A DNA stretch of 64,000 bases from Lichenostomus cassidix (lineage: Eukaryota; Chordata; Aves; Passeriformes; Meliphagidae), in assembly GCA_008360975.2 (NCBI GenBank), contig CM039188.1, forward strand, positions 25,881,944-25,945,943, read 5' to 3'. Shown in pieces: positions 21,201-36,400 of the stretch (position 1 is its first letter; each line of letters opens with the position of its first letter). A program made the translations under genes and the position numbers. Below the pieces are notes generated by a model. It saw only the letters and a list, made by a program, of their open reading frames with translations. It ran no database searches and was not told the DNA's origin.

Positions 21201-24200
21201 ATGTGAAATCTGGCTTCTGGCCTGAACGCAGCCAGACACAAACGTATCTATAACTTTGGGGGGTTTTTCGGTGGTAGGGGCTGTGAGAAGCGGGAGGATG
21301 GAGAGCGATGCTTGTTGGTGTGTTCCGTTCCAAGCCCTTTCATGTCAGCGTATAGCCCAAAGATCCCTTTGCCCGCTTTTCACTGAGCCCAGCCCCAGCG
21401 CTTGCTTGGACTTGTGTCCTTGGCTTTCTGTTTAGCTGCCACCGGCTCGCTTTCCCCCGTTTCTCATTTACAGCTACATAAGGCTTCAGAAAACAGGAAT
21501 GAAACTCCCCCACCCACACGTGCCTCTATTTTCCATGCTGACATATTTCCCTGCTTTGGGGCGGAGGCTACTGCTTTTCCCTTAGTTTTGTTCCTAAAAA
21601 AAGAGAAAGAGCATAATTACTTTTTAGGTAACTGTAAGCGAAAGCCGACAGATAGACCCAGTCCATAGCAATGCAAAGCATGTGGCCTGGACTGCATGAA
21701 TAATACCGACACATCTGATTTTAATATATTGTGTGTAATATACCCGAGTGTGGTAGCAATGTGTGCTTCTGAATTTTTCATTCTAGATCTCAGGTGTTAT
21801 TCAGAGGCCAGTCCAGAGCTACAGTGCAGTACTTTCTCTAGCCTTAATTGTGTTCTCCTAGGAATTAAAAAAAAAACCAACAACCCAACAACAAAACCCA
21901 AACCCCAAAACAAACCCACACATATTTCATAAAAAGAACTCTGAGATCATTAGCTAACATTTGGAAGTCCCTCAAATTAACATGCGTGAAGGACTGTGGC
22001 CAAACTCCCACTGGCTCCCATAAAAGCAGTAATCAGTCCTTCAAGTAAGATTCTCCACAAAATAACACCCAGAAGCCCCTGCAGAAAGGATTGCCAATCT
22101 CACCATCTGACTAGATTAAAAACAGCAGTAACAATGTGATAATTGACAGAAGAAACTTCCCTGACAAGGAATGAATCAGTGTTTATTTTTAGCCTTTCCC
22201 CCAAAACACTTTATTTAAATGAAAGATTAGCTAATTATTTCCGTCGTTTTATTGTCCACACTAGAAACGGGAGGTGGCAGATCTGCACTTGTCTTTGGCT
22301 CTTCCTTTGAGGTCTGCACCCTGGAGGGGTGAGATTTTGCCAGTTGTCTTCATTTCTAGTCCAAAGTCCAAATGGAAAGTATCAAGGTTTCACTAAATTT
22401 AGACACACCCCCAATCAATATTTTTTATTTCCTGAGTAGAAAGCCTCAGAAAAGGTGTCAGAAAATGTAAATTGTGATTGTGTCCATATCCCACCTTTGC
22501 TCCAAAGCTTCCCTTGCCAGCGAGTCATTATTAATCCTGTTGCTGTAACTGCCCACTGCAGCCTTCAGCACCAAGGAAGCACTTGCATTCCAAGAAGATA
22601 ATATTCCCTTCCTTGTGCACAGGAGCCAGCAGTAAAATTTTATCTAGGAGAAGGCAGCTTACCTAAGAAAAGACTAGCAAAATGTTTGTTCCGTTTTATG
22701 GGACAAATGTGAGGAAACCATATCAATCACATAGACACAAGTAATATCTGTGTGTCTTATAATAAGCATTTGGGTTCTACTTTATTTTGAAGGGAGGACT
22801 TCTTTTTTCTGATTTTTTTTCTTCTTACTTTTTCTTTGTTTTTTTTTTTTTAAAGTTTTGAATGAATTGTGGATTGCAGCATGGGGTTCATAACCAGAAA
22901 ATGAATCAAACTGCTTTGAAAATGTCTGAGGATCCTTTTTTTTTTGTTTTTGACTTACCTGCTGTGGAGCTAAGACACATAAATGACTCATTGTTTCATT
23001 CCACTGCATACCTATAATATGATGATTGCTACAAAGCACACAAAGAGCTGATTTACCAATCTCTCACTTTCCTTGTCTCAAAGAAATTGTACCTCACTAA
23101 ATTCATAGATCAAATCACATAATTTTTAGTCCTGGAAAATGAGTCTCATTTTCAACATTTGAGTCATTATTTTTTTGATACTAAACGTTTGTATGTATTT
23201 TCTTTTCCACAGTTGTTAATATTTCATATAATTTTGAATATGACTACTTAGGCTAGACCAATTCTAGGTAAAATAGTTTATTTGTACCAATTTAGTGTAT
23301 ACTTGGTCATTTTTTAACGGAGTGAAATGTGAAGAAAAAGTAAATGATCATAGAAATAATGGGAAATTCTCGGTTTCCTTATGTGCAGGCCACTGGACAC
23401 TTGCAGAAGTTAGAGGGAGAAACTCCACTGTTGTTTTGCTCTTAGGAGCAACCTGAACCTTCAGCATCTCATTTCACATGTTATGCAAGACATGCATCAA
23501 AATGGAATTTTACCTAGAATTAAAAGTATTGTTTTTCCTCTTTCTGCATCTCCTGAACAGACCTGGCAGAAATGGCTGCTCATTGGGATGAGCTCTGCCT
23601 TGCAAGTGTTAACTGCAGTGGTGCTTCCACAACTCCAAATAACTCAATTCCTCTTTAGGAGTAAGATGGCTGTAACGCTAATGGGAACATTGTATGAAAT
23701 TATTTAATCTGTGGGCAATCAGGCCAAACAAATCCATGAATCATTCATAATCATTCATATATGTCTGCATTGCAAGGGATACTGTTAGCTACAAAGGAAA
23801 ACATTACACATGTGGGGATGGTGAAAGAATAAGGTAGATCAGTAAAACTGGCAAGAAGGACATGGGGTTTTAACCATAATTTATTTTATTGGCTACAGGC
23901 CAAATCCAAAAAATAAGGGTTTAAGGCAGAATTTGAGTTCTAAATCTAGAACAGAGATGGTGGAAAACCCCAGTGAGTTGTATCTGACCTTGCATCACAC
24001 CTAGATTCCCAAACCACATTTCCTGTTTATACATAAGCTATATTCTGCTGTATAGAGCCTCTCTGTGTGCCTAGATCTGCACCAGTTCAACAGCTTGGCA
24101 CTCTTTCATATCTCAACTCAATCAGGAACTACAAACTTTGTGTTGCTTCATGCAGTTCCCCAGAGAGGCTCAGTTCAAGACATAATCTTCAAACCCCTCA

Positions 24201-27200
24201 ATAGATGCCAACCAGTCCGAGTCTTGGCATCTGCAATTGTACCTGCTCCCTCTAAAAGCCATTTCTGTCATCTACTAGAGCAGGTAAGGCATTTATCCAG
24301 GAAGTGGAAGGTCTGAGTTCAGGGCCTGTTCTTTGCAGATTAGAGATACCAGTAGTTATATTGATGTCTGGGTGTGTAGGCATTCACATGCAACCAGCCT
24401 CAAGGCTTGATCACTCACAGTGCCCTTCACAGGGCACTCCAAAACAGGTGGTGAAAAACTCTGTACAAGGATGTTTAAATGACAATTGATGTGTTCCTCT
24501 CAGATCTGGCTAATGCAGTGCTGGCAGAGGGGACGGAAAAGTAGCTGACATGCAGCGTCAGGATGATGGTAGTATCTCTGAGTATAGAGGGGGCCAGGGG
24601 TCTCCCCCATCAGCGTGTTCCTGCCCTTCAGGAAGCAAAAAATGTACCTTCAGTGTCTGAACTATTTCAATATGGAAAAATTATTAAAAAAAAAAAAGCG
24701 GTAACTTATCAATTTTTAAGATAAATGTTCCCCTCAGCCTAGCAATAACTACTCAGGAGTTTGAATTTGCAGCTAGCAGGTTGGTAGGTATGAGCAGCAC
24801 TGGCTGCTGGTCAACTCTCCGGGAATGCCTTCAGCGAATACAGGTTTGGGAATTACCACTGGAGGGCAATCTTGTGCCATAGAGGCTGCAACCACATGTG
24901 ATTTTATTTGGCTGCAATCATAGACATTTTTTAAAGACTACGAACCAAGTCTACTTCTTCCGAATACCATCATAAATTTAGAATGACTTCATGTAAGGCA
25001 TTTAGTTTAATTTAGAGTTGCACCAGCATAGCTGGGACAAGAATATGAACCAGATGTTGAGAAGTGATATTTTGACTGTTAATTCAATTGATAAAGTTTT
25101 GAACAATTTATGAGTCTTAAATACAAGGAGCAAGAATAGAGGCTCTGGACATGAAAGACCAAGAGTATCCAGCTTCAGTCCTTCTGTGTTGTTGCAATAT
25201 ACACTAAATTCTAATAACTGATCTTTAATGCCTTGCTACATGCCAGTGCTTTTACTCTTAAGGCTGCTGTACTATACACAGTATTCTTTAAAGGTACAAG
25301 AAAGCTCTACTATGGCTGGTTTAAAACAAGAAGTTACCTTAATTCTGAAAGGCACCATTTGAAGTCTTTGTTTTAAAGTGTACAGTATATATATTTAAAA
25401 TGTTTGGAGAGTATTTCAATAATTTCTAATCCCAAATATTATACTTGTATTTTGAAATATTTGAAAAATGGCTCATTTTTTCACACAGAATAATCATTCT
25501 GTGAAAGTCAACGTTTTTTTCAGAAAGTTTTTAGATTTTTTGAAAATTAATCAATTTTGGACTAAATCTGCATTGTTAAAAAGTGGTGATTGTTTCCAAT
25601 CTCTAGTGGAACAGAATCCCATTTACAATAGCTCTTTTCTGAAGATAACCCATTTGGTTTAATGTTCTCTACACTAGTTGTTTATCAATAGGTATGTGGG
25701 AGAACACCAAGAAATTTCTGCAAGTACATTTGACCATTAGGGAAATATCTTCCTTACAATTGTGCTTCTACTCCTTTTCTCTTGGTACAGATGGTGACAC
25801 CTCTCTCCCATTAAGAGCTTCAGTTCTCCCAACCCCAAACTGCACAGTACTCTAAACATTAGGAATATCTGACAAGTTCAACAATTCCTTCAATAAAGTC
25901 GTCTTCTCTACCGTCACTTCCACTAAACTATCGAGAGCTGGTAACCAATTTCAGCTGAGGTGTTTTCTATTTTGGGGCTGGTAGCAGATCTCTGGTTTCA
26001 GCCAGAGAAGGAAGTGCTCAGAGTGTTTTATCACAGCCAGCTCTTGTGATTTACTTGGCATAACTGGAAGAAGGAAACTGTAAATATGGGCTAAAGCTTA
26101 TTCTTGGGAAATACACAGTTCCATGGACTTGGATCTTTAATGTGTTTTTTTGGTTATCACTTGCTGTCACTTCAGTCCTCTATTTGTAGTATGAGAGTAA
26201 TAACCCCCAAATTGTGTGATGCTTGACAGAAGAGTTCCTTGCATGTGCTAAACATACTCAGAGGCAGACCTGACAAGCTCAGGGTAAGAATATTTCAGCA
26301 CACCTTTCCTTCCCTCCCTGGTTTTTAATTCTAAATTAAGAATTGACGGTAATGGCTGAATGACACAGCAACCTGAATCTATTTAGAGAATAGGATGGAA
26401 ACTATTGTCTTTTCACATTTCTGCCCTTCCATCTTTACACTTGATGCTGGGACTTAGAGCATTCACAGTTGGCAGGATAGTCTGCGAATCCCTTATAAAG
26501 AAGCTGTGTTTCACCCACTTTGGCTTAGGTACTCTTGCCATTCACTGAATAGCTGGTAGTTAATTTAATTTGTAAAATCTATTTTATGGCAATTCCCCGG
26601 GGCTATGTTCTTGTTTGTGGTTTCCATGTACTAGCTATTGTAGATATTGGTAGTTGAGAGAGATGCTCTCAAGGAAAGGTTACCAGCTCCAGGGAGCACC
26701 AGTGGAGAACTGAAATCCAGGGAAATCAAGTATTTTGCCCAAGGTCACATGCAAGTTTTGAGGCAGTGTTAATGTACCTGCTCTGATTATCTAAGGCATG
26801 TAGGCACCAATGCATGCTCTGGTGAATGTATCTCACAGGAATGCTAAACTGGAGAAGTTAATTTGGGAAAATAAAGGGGGGAAAAAAGAAAGAATAAAAG
26901 GCATACTTGGCACTGTTTGAAGACTTGCAAGAAATTTCTACTTTCCCATTCTTTGAATACTTTGGAAATACATGAACTCTTGAGATCTGCATTTTAAAAT
27001 GTTGTTTCAATCTGGAATAGCATCTGTTAAATGTAGTTAAGAAACATCTGTTTTTCCATTCCTGGAACCCTGAGCTGAGGCAGCCGTTTTCCTGTCAGCT
27101 CTGCTGTGGAGCAAAATTGGTTCAATAGGTCATTCTGTTCTCTCCATTTCTTAGTTCTCAGTTTCCTATTAAAAAGATGGCTAACAACATGAGTAAGCAG

Positions 27201-28880
27201 GAAAGGAAAGGAGATTTTGTGTAATGTGTGTGAAAAAAATCCATTTAGCTTCAGACTGAGTTAGATAACTGGTGAGAGCAGAGCTATTAAGCATCAGAAA
27301 GAACACCAGGGATTATGTGGAACTGTAAGATTTATTAGCCCCCAAATAGTTTATCTTTCATCAGTGGAAATAACAATCTGATACAAATCCCACAGAAAAT
27401 AAAGCAACATTTCACATTGATGGCCACTGGGCTCTGGATTTGACGCTCTCTGGTATTGCTGATAGATGGCCTGGTGGAAACTGGTCACCAGTACACAATA
27501 TATTGGCTGCAAGACTGTTGTTAACTCTGATCTGAACAGCTCCAGACTGGATGCAGCAGTCGAAGGGCCAGCAATGGTTGTATATAACAATCTTTTCAAC
27601 CACCACTCACTCCAGTGAGTCAGTCTGAGGCCAGCTGGGAGGGAGAATCAGAAGAAGAGTTCAGAGGCCTCCTGAAGAGAAGACCAAAAGCATATTGTGT
27701 AGGTTTTAGTTCTTACATTCCCAGCTATCTGTGCTTGGACAATGCCTTGGACAAACAAATACATTCTTGAGAATTGCATATTTTTTTCCCTTCATCTTTT
27801 AAGAGCAGGATCAAGACTCAAAATGGCATTTAGCTACTTATGCTCTCCTTGGAATCATCAGGCATTAAAAGCAAGAATATCATCGTGTGCCATGATCTGA
27901 TGTTTAATTAGCAATGAAAATCTGTGTCATTCAGTCAGTGGCATTAAAATTAGGTAACAAGTACACTGAGTTGGCAGAACCCTCTATGTATCCTTACTGA
28001 AAAATGACAGCACCCCTGTTTTGAAAACAACTGGAAAAGGACATCCTGTGACCTTCTGTCATGAACATTTTGGTGACATAAAAAAGCTGACAGGCCATTG
28101 GAGTCTTATTTCTTATACACATATAATTTGCCATCACTCATGTGACTTAAAAAGCAAAACTAATCCAGAGGAAGGGTTTCTTCAATTTTTTCCTTAGATG
28201 TGACCTTTCCCTTCCACTTTGTGAATTTAAAATACTGAGGAAGTGAGTCCTAATCTGAGGAAGAGTTTCCAAAACAGAATTGGAGATGCAGCACTTTCTG
28301 TGTCAGGGTTTTGCAAAGTGCTGATGGTATAAATTAATTGATGGTGGTCAGGAAACTTGTGAAAGGCAGATAGGGTGCAGGAAGGGTAAAGGGAGTTGTA
28401 CAGCTTGTGGGCAGTTGCAAGCAGCTTCCTGACACTATTTACATGGTGAAACATTTCGTTTCCTCTAGAGCAGTGTTTGACTTTGCTTTCATCATTGCCA
28501 GTGTTAAGTAAAATGCTGTTATTTGTGTCACATCTGGCTTACATTGCCCAGCATTCCCAGTCTGATACTGATGTGACCATTCCCTGGCTAGACTGGAGTT
28601 ATCTACATGGTGATATGGCCCTTCCATACCCAAACTAGGCTACAGCCAAATATATGCTTTCATTAAATAAGATATAGTCTGACTGCAAAGACAGACTGTG
28701 TCATTTTACTTCATGAATGGCGAATAAAGTCAATGATAACCTGTGTATATGGAAAATGCTGTTGTCAATGTATAGTTTGGAACAGAATGATGCAGTTTAC
28801 TCAGTGATCCGTGGGATTCCAGTCTATTTTCCTCAATGCCCTCTTCATCTGCTTTCTTCAGTCTCATCTGGTTTTCCTAT
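21200..28880. other. Gene-poor AT-rich interval, first part
   Basis: No ORF has exon-like structure or recognisable motifs. An A-rich low-complexity run with scattered C lies at about 21866-21920 and T-rich runs at about 22803-22852. A weak MIR-like match is listed separately. It may be intergenic or intronic. Confidence 0.5.
26690..26790 (+). repeat. MIR-like ancient SINE relic (weak)
   Basis: The stretch resembles the MIR core: an A-C-T-G-A-A block followed by TTGCCCAAGGTCACATGCAAG, close to the conserved MIR segment that reads TTGCCCAAGGTCACACAGC. MIRs are old amniote SINEs, so strong decay is expected. Confidence 0.45.
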
Positions 28881-28889
28881 TTGCCATAT

Positions 28890-29130
28890 ATGCACTTCAT
28901 TGTGCAAGGGGAGGTTCAGATTTAATATTATGAAAAATTTCTTCTCTGTGGTTAAGTTGGAATGGTCTGCCTAGGGAAGTGGTGGAGTCACCATCCCTGG
29001 AATTATTCAAAAACCAAGTAGACATAGAACTTTGTGATGTGTTTTAGTGAGCATGGTCGTACTTGTTCAAAGGCTGGACTTGATGGTCTTGGAGACCTTT
29101 TCCTATCTTGATGACCCTTCATTTTGTGAT
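28890..29130 (+). mobile_element. CR1 LINE 3' end, decayed
   Basis: It shows the avian CR1 3' sequence order: an AAATTTCTTC block, GGAATGGTCTGCCTAGGGAAGTGGTGGAGTC, CCATCCCTGGA, then GGCTGGACTTGATGGTCTTGGAGACCTTTTCC. The 5' part is missing, as is usual for CR1 because of truncated reverse transcription. Many substitutions indicate an old copy. Confidence 0.85.
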
Positions 29131-32100
29131 TTGTCTAAACACAGATACATTTGTTGTCTGTTTGGCACACCAATATTTGGAACTGCTGTGACCTGCAGAA
29201 TCACACTCAGTGGTGTGATTCACAGGACCAGCACCTGTTACAGAAATCTGCATGATGTGAACACAAATGTGTTTCTGCACTGCTTGAGTTCCACTTTAGT
29301 CCCGCTTTTCCTCATGGATCGTCTCCTACCTGGAGCTTTACGTAGGAACGAGGGACATCTAGTGGCTCAATGGAACATAGCAAAGGAAGATGTTCTTCCC
29401 CAAAAGGTACATTGTTTGGCAAAGTAGACAGTTCAGTGAAAACTAAAAACTGTCTCAGTGGTTGAAATGTAATTTGAATATATGCAGTTGCTTTAGCTAA
29501 GAGTCAAATAATCAGCGATTAGTTTTATTTTTGTATATCTATCTTTGAAAAGGTGAGCTGACTTTGAAACTTACACAGGTTAAGTGTATTTGGTACCTCA
29601 TTTCAGGAGGACAGAACATAATCTTTTGTTAGAAGCTGGGATACAGGACATGTGGATAAGAAAGAGAAGAAAATCACACAACACAGCCTTCTACATTTTT
29701 TTGATCCCCCAAATGAACAAATTTATTTTATGCATGGCAATGCAGTATGTGACTAATTAGACTAGGTGATACCTGATAGCTTTCAACGACAAGGAATAAT
29801 TGTGAAGAGCAGTTAAATGGAACCTTTTCTTTCTCTGCAATGTGTTTCCTATTTTAATGCTTAAATAATGAGTTTCTTTAACAAGTAACCCACTCTGAGT
29901 CATGTTTTCCTCTCTCCCTTTTGTTCTTATTCTAACCAATAACTGCTTGTCATCCCAATAGCTTTTATTGCAAGAGATGAGCTGCACTTGAGAGAAGTGA
30001 AAATATCTGCACTGAATTATACACTGGTTTTGTATTGGGAGCCCATTTGTGTTAGGTTTGCCATTCTGTCTTCTAGTCTGTACTAAAAATCTGGATGGAT
30101 GAAGTCTATTATGCTGCTCAGACCAGGGCAGTGCAGTAACTAAAACTGAGAGACCAATGTCAGGCAGTGAAGGGCTGTCATCTCTGAATGTGCCTCGTTC
30201 CCATCCTAATCCCACAAAACAAAAAATTCCTTTGATGCAGAGAGAGCTGGAGTATTTTGGCTGGGCCATATGACTAAAGAAGGCAGCCTACATATAAAGA
30301 GGGAGGCTTCTCTGCAAGTGAGAGCAAATCGTTGCCAAATATTAAGACAGATAATCTGCGGAGAGCAACAGGAGGCATTCTGTCTCACCTGAAATGCTGA
30401 TAAAACCTGGAAGCCACGGGAGTGAAAGTAGACTGACAAAAGACGAATCACTTGTTATTTTGCAATGATGTGTAACTTGGGAACTTTTTTTATGAGTAAG
30501 GAGTGATGATAAAGAAAATCCTTTGCTAACCAAGTGGATTTTTTCTTCCATTTCCCCTCTGAACAGGCTAAACTAGAAGCTTGTAAGCCTTGGTAGTTAA
30601 GGTAAGGAAATCATGAATAAGTAAGCAAAGGACTCTCCCAGCCCAGCTCCACGTGCAGCCCCTCTGAAGACCCTATGGTAGGGTTCCAGGAGGGATTCTC
30701 AGCCTATGTGTGTGTGCCATTAAAATGATACAGGAAGAATTACTTAAATACTGCTCAGATTGCATTAGGAGCTTGGAACAGAGAGACTGAGTCCAGTGGT
30801 TTGGGCTGGTGTTGGTAGGGGTTGTTATTGGTTATTGTTTCAAGGTACACTGGAAGCAGGAACTTCGTTAATGTCCTACGATTAATGAGTAGGGGAGAGA
30901 ATAAGACAGACATTAAGACACTAATCATTAAGATTAGTGGAAATATTCCTTTATAGAAATGTATTATCAGCCTTTATTTATGTAATCGAATTTTCAGCTT
31001 TTAAACTCCTGAAGTTTTAGGTGAACTTGAAGGCACAAAGTTATGTTGTTGAGGTCCCATTTACCTCCAGACTTGTTTCAACAATAGTTCATTGTAAAGA
31101 GAAGTTGCCATGAAGAGAGCTTCAAAAGGCTATTTCTGTTTGGATCTCTAGTGAAGGCTACATTTAGGATGTGAGCATGGATATACCATGTTGCTGGCAA
31201 CATTCAAACTAGTATTAGGAAAATGTGAGCTGAAGTTCGTTTAGCTGGCAGATAATTCTTTCTATTTCAGAAACTTCTGGAAAAGAATGGCACGGCCAAA
31301 GTACCCCTGACCATATGAACTGTCCTACTGCAAGTGTGCTCCATGACCAGAATGAAGTAAAATAAGAAGACTGGCTTTTTAACGAATATTTATTAAATGA
31401 GAACTTCTTCAATCTCCATTTACCTTTACCTCTGTGAGACTCTGGTTACTACATTACCACTTTACTGATTAATAGGGCAGTACAAAATCAAACTAGAGTT
31501 AGATGAGTTTTAGAGCGAATAATTTTCCTTGTGAAAAGATCTAGGAAAAATTAACATTCCTGTACTGACCCCAGATTAGGTGAAAAGAGCATGTTTTGGG
31601 GAAAGGTTGGAGTATGCCTTGGACAGATTGTGAGCAGAAAGGGTATATGGGAGAGCTGAGACTCAGCACCTGACATCCTTCAAGCGTAAGGTCTGTTACA
31701 ATGCTGGAAATCAGCCTAGGACTCCTCTGCTCTTACTTCTGTTGATGCTGGAGTGCCAACAGCAAAAAAGCTATGACTACTCCACTCAGGCTTCCACTCC
31801 TGCTGCCCTGGTGCTTTGCCCCTGGCCCTGTGTAGGGATGGGTACATATTTACTGACTAGTACAGGCACACACAAATTTCCATTGACTAATCTTCCTCTG
31901 GCAGGGTGAGTCATATAGGAAGGGTTGTTTCTGCTTGTTCTTTGTTCGGATTGAATCCAGTCAGAGCTCCAAAAAGGCCAGGCCAGTAGCTTCAACACCT
32001 ATGACCATCTCTGCTCTCCCACAGTAACGGAGGGAAATTCTGAGAGATGTCTGTAGCTTCAAGTGTTCTGAAGGGAAAGATTTTCCTTGGAAACTACTTT

Positions 32101-33260
32101 GAAAGGAGCTGGCGAAGTTCCTGGTAAGAACTTAGCCTTTTCTCCATCTGTCAAAACAAGGCGTAATCCTTCCCTGCTTCACAACAGTTTTGTGAGGAAT
32201 CATCAGTTAACATGTTTACATCACTAAAAGTGCTTTCCTATTCTAAATCACCTTCAGCCTTTGTTCTTATGAACGCAAACTGATCTCACCCTTCTTAAAG
32301 ACCTCCCTCTTTTCACACATCTATATTCCTCTTTGCATTCTGCTATTGCAAAGTGCAATTGCTGCTAGCATTGCTTTTGTACACCTGAGAGCAGTTCTAA
32401 CAATCACACTGTATTTTCCTGAACAATTAAATAATCAGCAAAGGAAAATAATTCTTCAATTCCTATTCTCCTTTTTATCAGTATTGGAAAATTTTTTCTA
32501 CCTCATATTGCTTACTACTAAAATTTCTCACCACTGCTCCAATTCCCCGGTGTTGTTATGAAGAAGAATATCTGCATATATTTATAAAGCATATTTTAGC
32601 CCAGCAGTCTTTAGGAGAATTGATTGTGATTGAAACTGGAGTTATCTATAAATCGTCCCCTGTATAAATATTATGTGTTGCCCATGTTTACATGCTGCAG
32701 GACCTGTAGCTCTTCCTTCAAAAAGGCAACTTTCTCTGGAACAGAACAGCAGTAGACCAAAAGATCATCACTATTTTAAATGTGAAGTATACTATCCAAC
32801 TGAAATTGCACAGGGAGCCAAGAGAGCAAAATGCTCTGGAAGCTCCTGTAATCAACTTCATGCCAGAACTGGCAAGATATTTTTAGCTATGACACACTCT
32901 TGAAGATTTATTTAGGGTTGTAAGAGGTACCCAAATCTGGGGGTGGTGACCACTTCAGTTATGGTCCTGCCATGTCATCATCCAGGTTCTCCTCCCACAC
33001 ACAACCTTGCCTGACCTGTGAAACAGTCCTTTCTTTTCTCTCTCCCTGCCATGAGTCCTCTTATTCCTGCTCATCACTGTCTCTCCTACTATAAATGTAA
33101 AATCTTGGCTTTTCCTCATCTCCATGCTATAAATCCCTTCCACCTCTTCCCAAGCTCAAAACTACTTCCCTATGCAGGTTTTCTACCAGATGTTGTATGT
33201 TAGCATAAGGAAACCTCCCAGCCTTATATATGTACAGAGGAATATGAATTGCACTTCATA
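29131..33260. other. No gene recognised
   Basis: AT-rich DNA between two CR1 fragments. ORFs at about 29.0-29.4 kb and 29.8-30.3 kb are open but have no family motif. The first overlaps CR1 sequence and is probably not a gene. Confidence 0.45.
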
Positions 33261-33436
33261 TGGACTTCACAGTGAGGGTGGTCAAACCCTTAAACAGGAT
33301 GCCTAGGGAGACTGGAATGTCCACCCTTGGAGATATCCACACCTGGACCAGGAAAAGTGCTAAGCAACCTGACCTAACTTTGAAGCTTTGTTTTAAGTGG
33401 GTAAAGGATGAAGCAACCTCTGGTGATTGCTTTTAA
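33261..33436 (+). mobile_element. CR1 LINE 3' end, decayed
   Basis: The CR1-like order is visible: a GGTGGTCAAACCCT block, AACAGGATGCCTAGGGAGAC, a CCTTGGAGATAT block, then GAGCAACCTG-like and ACCTCTGG-like segments. It is highly diverged and 5'-truncated. Confidence 0.7.
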
Positions 33437-36400
33437 TCAAGATGATTTCATAATTCTAACTGTATATTGAAGAAAAAGAGGAAGAGGGAGAATACATGAG
33501 AAGCTAAGAAAAATACAGTTTTTTTGGCAAGAAGCAAAAGGAATACAACAAAACAAAACAGAGCTGTGCACAGTTATCCTGCTTTTCATGCTCTCACTGA
33601 AGTAACTCAGGATGCAATCAGAGAGATGTTAAAATCTGCAGAGAACAAAGAAGAGAACCAACACCAACGTGTCTGGTTAGCTAAGGCTTACTTCACCTGT
33701 TTCACCTCAAAGCCTGGTTAGAAATATGTGTGTTGTCTTCAGAATATCCTCTTCTGGAGTATTCCAAGGCACCATCTGTTTTATTTCCTGCAGATTCAGA
33801 GTAGGAGCATGATGCAGGCAGTACCCACCTCCTCAGAGCTTGGGCTGAGCAATGACCCAAGTGCTGCAGCCAGATGTGCACTGGAGATTAACCCTCTTGG
33901 GGCCAGAGAGGAGTAGGAGCACACCAGAGGTGCCCCTACCCCCATAATAGCCAGCAGCAGTTCCAGCTCCCTTGTCTTGTGAACACTTAAAAGTATGGTT
34001 TGCAGTCCAGTGTGTGAATACATGAAATGTCCAAATCAAAGCCAGAGCTGAGACAAGCCTTTGGTGTTTTAGGAAATCTTCTCAAATCCGGGTGATCATC
34101 TACATAGGTTTTATACTACTACTAAAAATCAAGGTGAGAGCAGAGAAACAGAAATATAAATGCAAATTTTATCACAGTTTTTTTTAGAAGGACTTCCCAA
34201 ATTCTACAAAAATTACTGTATTAGTGATCATAAGTCACACTCCTCAAACTCATAAACAATTTGAGAAGTCACTGCCCCTTACTAAACAAAACAATTCCAG
34301 ATCCTTCATTCCAGAGTACAAGTAGTTAAAAAAATCCCCAGAATCTTTATGAAGAAAATGGTTCTGTGCTCTGATTTATTTTACTACTACTGCTGGTTTA
34401 TTTGGGAGATGCATCACCACCAGATAAATGAGCATTGATAATACCAGCATCTATTTAACAAATATTATATTATAAAGTATTGTTCTTCCCCGATCTTCTT
34501 AAATAGAACAAGTTCCTGAAATTGAAAGTCCAGTAACAAAAGGCACAAATAGAACAAGAAATCTGGCAGCAAAATATTTCTTCTTTAACAATAGAGCTGC
34601 AGGAGCAACACCCTATTGTGCAGCTCAGTAGAAGGGTACTGACAAATACTGAAACATAAAATGCCTGATCCCTAAACTGATTTAAGGTTCCTCCAAATCC
34701 AAGCCATTAAACTAAAAGCCAATACAGGAGCATGAAAATGATGACAAACAATAATATATTACTCATGCATGGCCTTAATGCTGATTCTGGGATGAAAGGC
34801 ATGAACAAAATCATTGGAAGTTTTTAAGACAAAAAGAAGTTTGAAAGGCAAGCACAATGGCTACTATAACAGAGAATGTAGCAATTCCTAACACAACATA
34901 AAAATGTTGCATGCTTGAAATCTGGGCTAAATTTTCCTCTGAGTGTGTTTTATGGGATTATAACAGAAACAAAAGTATCCTGACAACCTGAAAGAAAAAT
35001 GAGTGGTTTATTAGATTAATTGATAAAGCTGGAAAGGACAGAGAAGCTGCCAGGCATGCAAATGCTGTTTTGGATCTGAAATAAAGCCAGAAAACTTCAA
35101 AGCTAAATCCAGGTAAAGAACGACTGTGCTGAGTTAGGACATCTGCTTTGCCTCAAAAGTTTATTAATTTCTTTTTAAAAGGCTGTAGACAATGACCTGG
35201 TAAATAAATTTATAATAATATATCCCTGCAAATGAATTATTATTTCTGAAGCGGACTTGCAATTAAAGAAGGATCTAAGGAGTAAAACTTAACCTGGCAA
35301 ATCTGCACAAAATCACATTGACTTTCATCAGATTTAAAACCTGTTTGCTTACATTGCTTTAGAAAATATTAACTGGATTCCTAAATCACTTAGATGCTTT
35401 AGAAGATTTTACTTTTGCTGAACACAGCAATAAATAAGTCAGGATACCATCAAGGAGTGGATACACATGGGTCCCTGTTGCTTACACAGACCTTGCTGTG
35501 TTTGGGCTGGGTACATTTGCCTCAACAGAGCTGGTAACAAGCTTGAAGCTTGAGATCTGACAGAGGCATCAGTAAGCATTTCTCTAAGGTGCCTCAATTG
35601 TAATAGGTCTCTTAGGCTAGTCCTACTCATGATGCAAACATAGTTTTCTAAGTTTGTAATTTTTAATTATTGAAATTTTTAACTGGAAACAGGGTAGGAA
35701 AGATGAATTAGAAAAGTAATTTTCTTTTATTGGCCATTATGATTTTTAAGCTGTTACTTTTTAATATTCTACAACAGTTTCCTTGTTCTTGGAATGACTG
35801 CATGATATCATATCCTGAGCCCTTCCCTTTTCTTGTAACTTTCTGAGGCACTAGGAGGAGTCCAGCTACAGTCATCATGTGAATTTGTCTTTAAGACTCC
35901 AGTGGAACTCCTTCTGCCACGTCCTGCCTGCCTAATTCATACTCCTTAAGAAACTGCTGCTCCAGGACGAACGACCCTTTAAGCACAGTGAGTATCAGCT
36001 GAGAAAGCAACCAATTTATCCAGCTTGTAAAGTTGCATCAGAAAACGATCACTGCTCTATGTATTTACATAGTTTGGGACACAAGTAAAAGTAAAAGGAC
36101 AACTTGCTGTCAGTATTTGACACTGAAGTGAAGAGAAGGGAGTTCCCTGGCCCAGGTGGGGGATAAAGGAGAAGCAGCAACATGGGAGGCTCTTGGGGTG
36201 CAGAGATTGGATTAAAGGTGTGGGCTAGGTGTAGAAAAAGGCCAAGGTACATGTACTGTGCCAGCCAACATACTTATTTGCTGCGGATGGACAGACAGGA
36301 AAAAAAGCTGCTAAAATGTATATACAAGCAGCTGTGCCCAAGCACGTGGTATTGTATTAATGCTGGATGACAAGCACCTCTTGTTTATTCTTAATCTGCA

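Noticed and set aside
20410..21253. Long ORFs on both strands in CpG island 1 (up to 260 codons)
   Set aside because: They overlap in several frames and both strands, are dominated by Arg, Pro, Gly and Ala, and lack any family motif. This is the expected artefact of stop-poor GC-rich DNA.
29047..29427. 126-codon plus-strand ORF
   Set aside because: It begins inside a CR1 fragment and has no motif or splice context.
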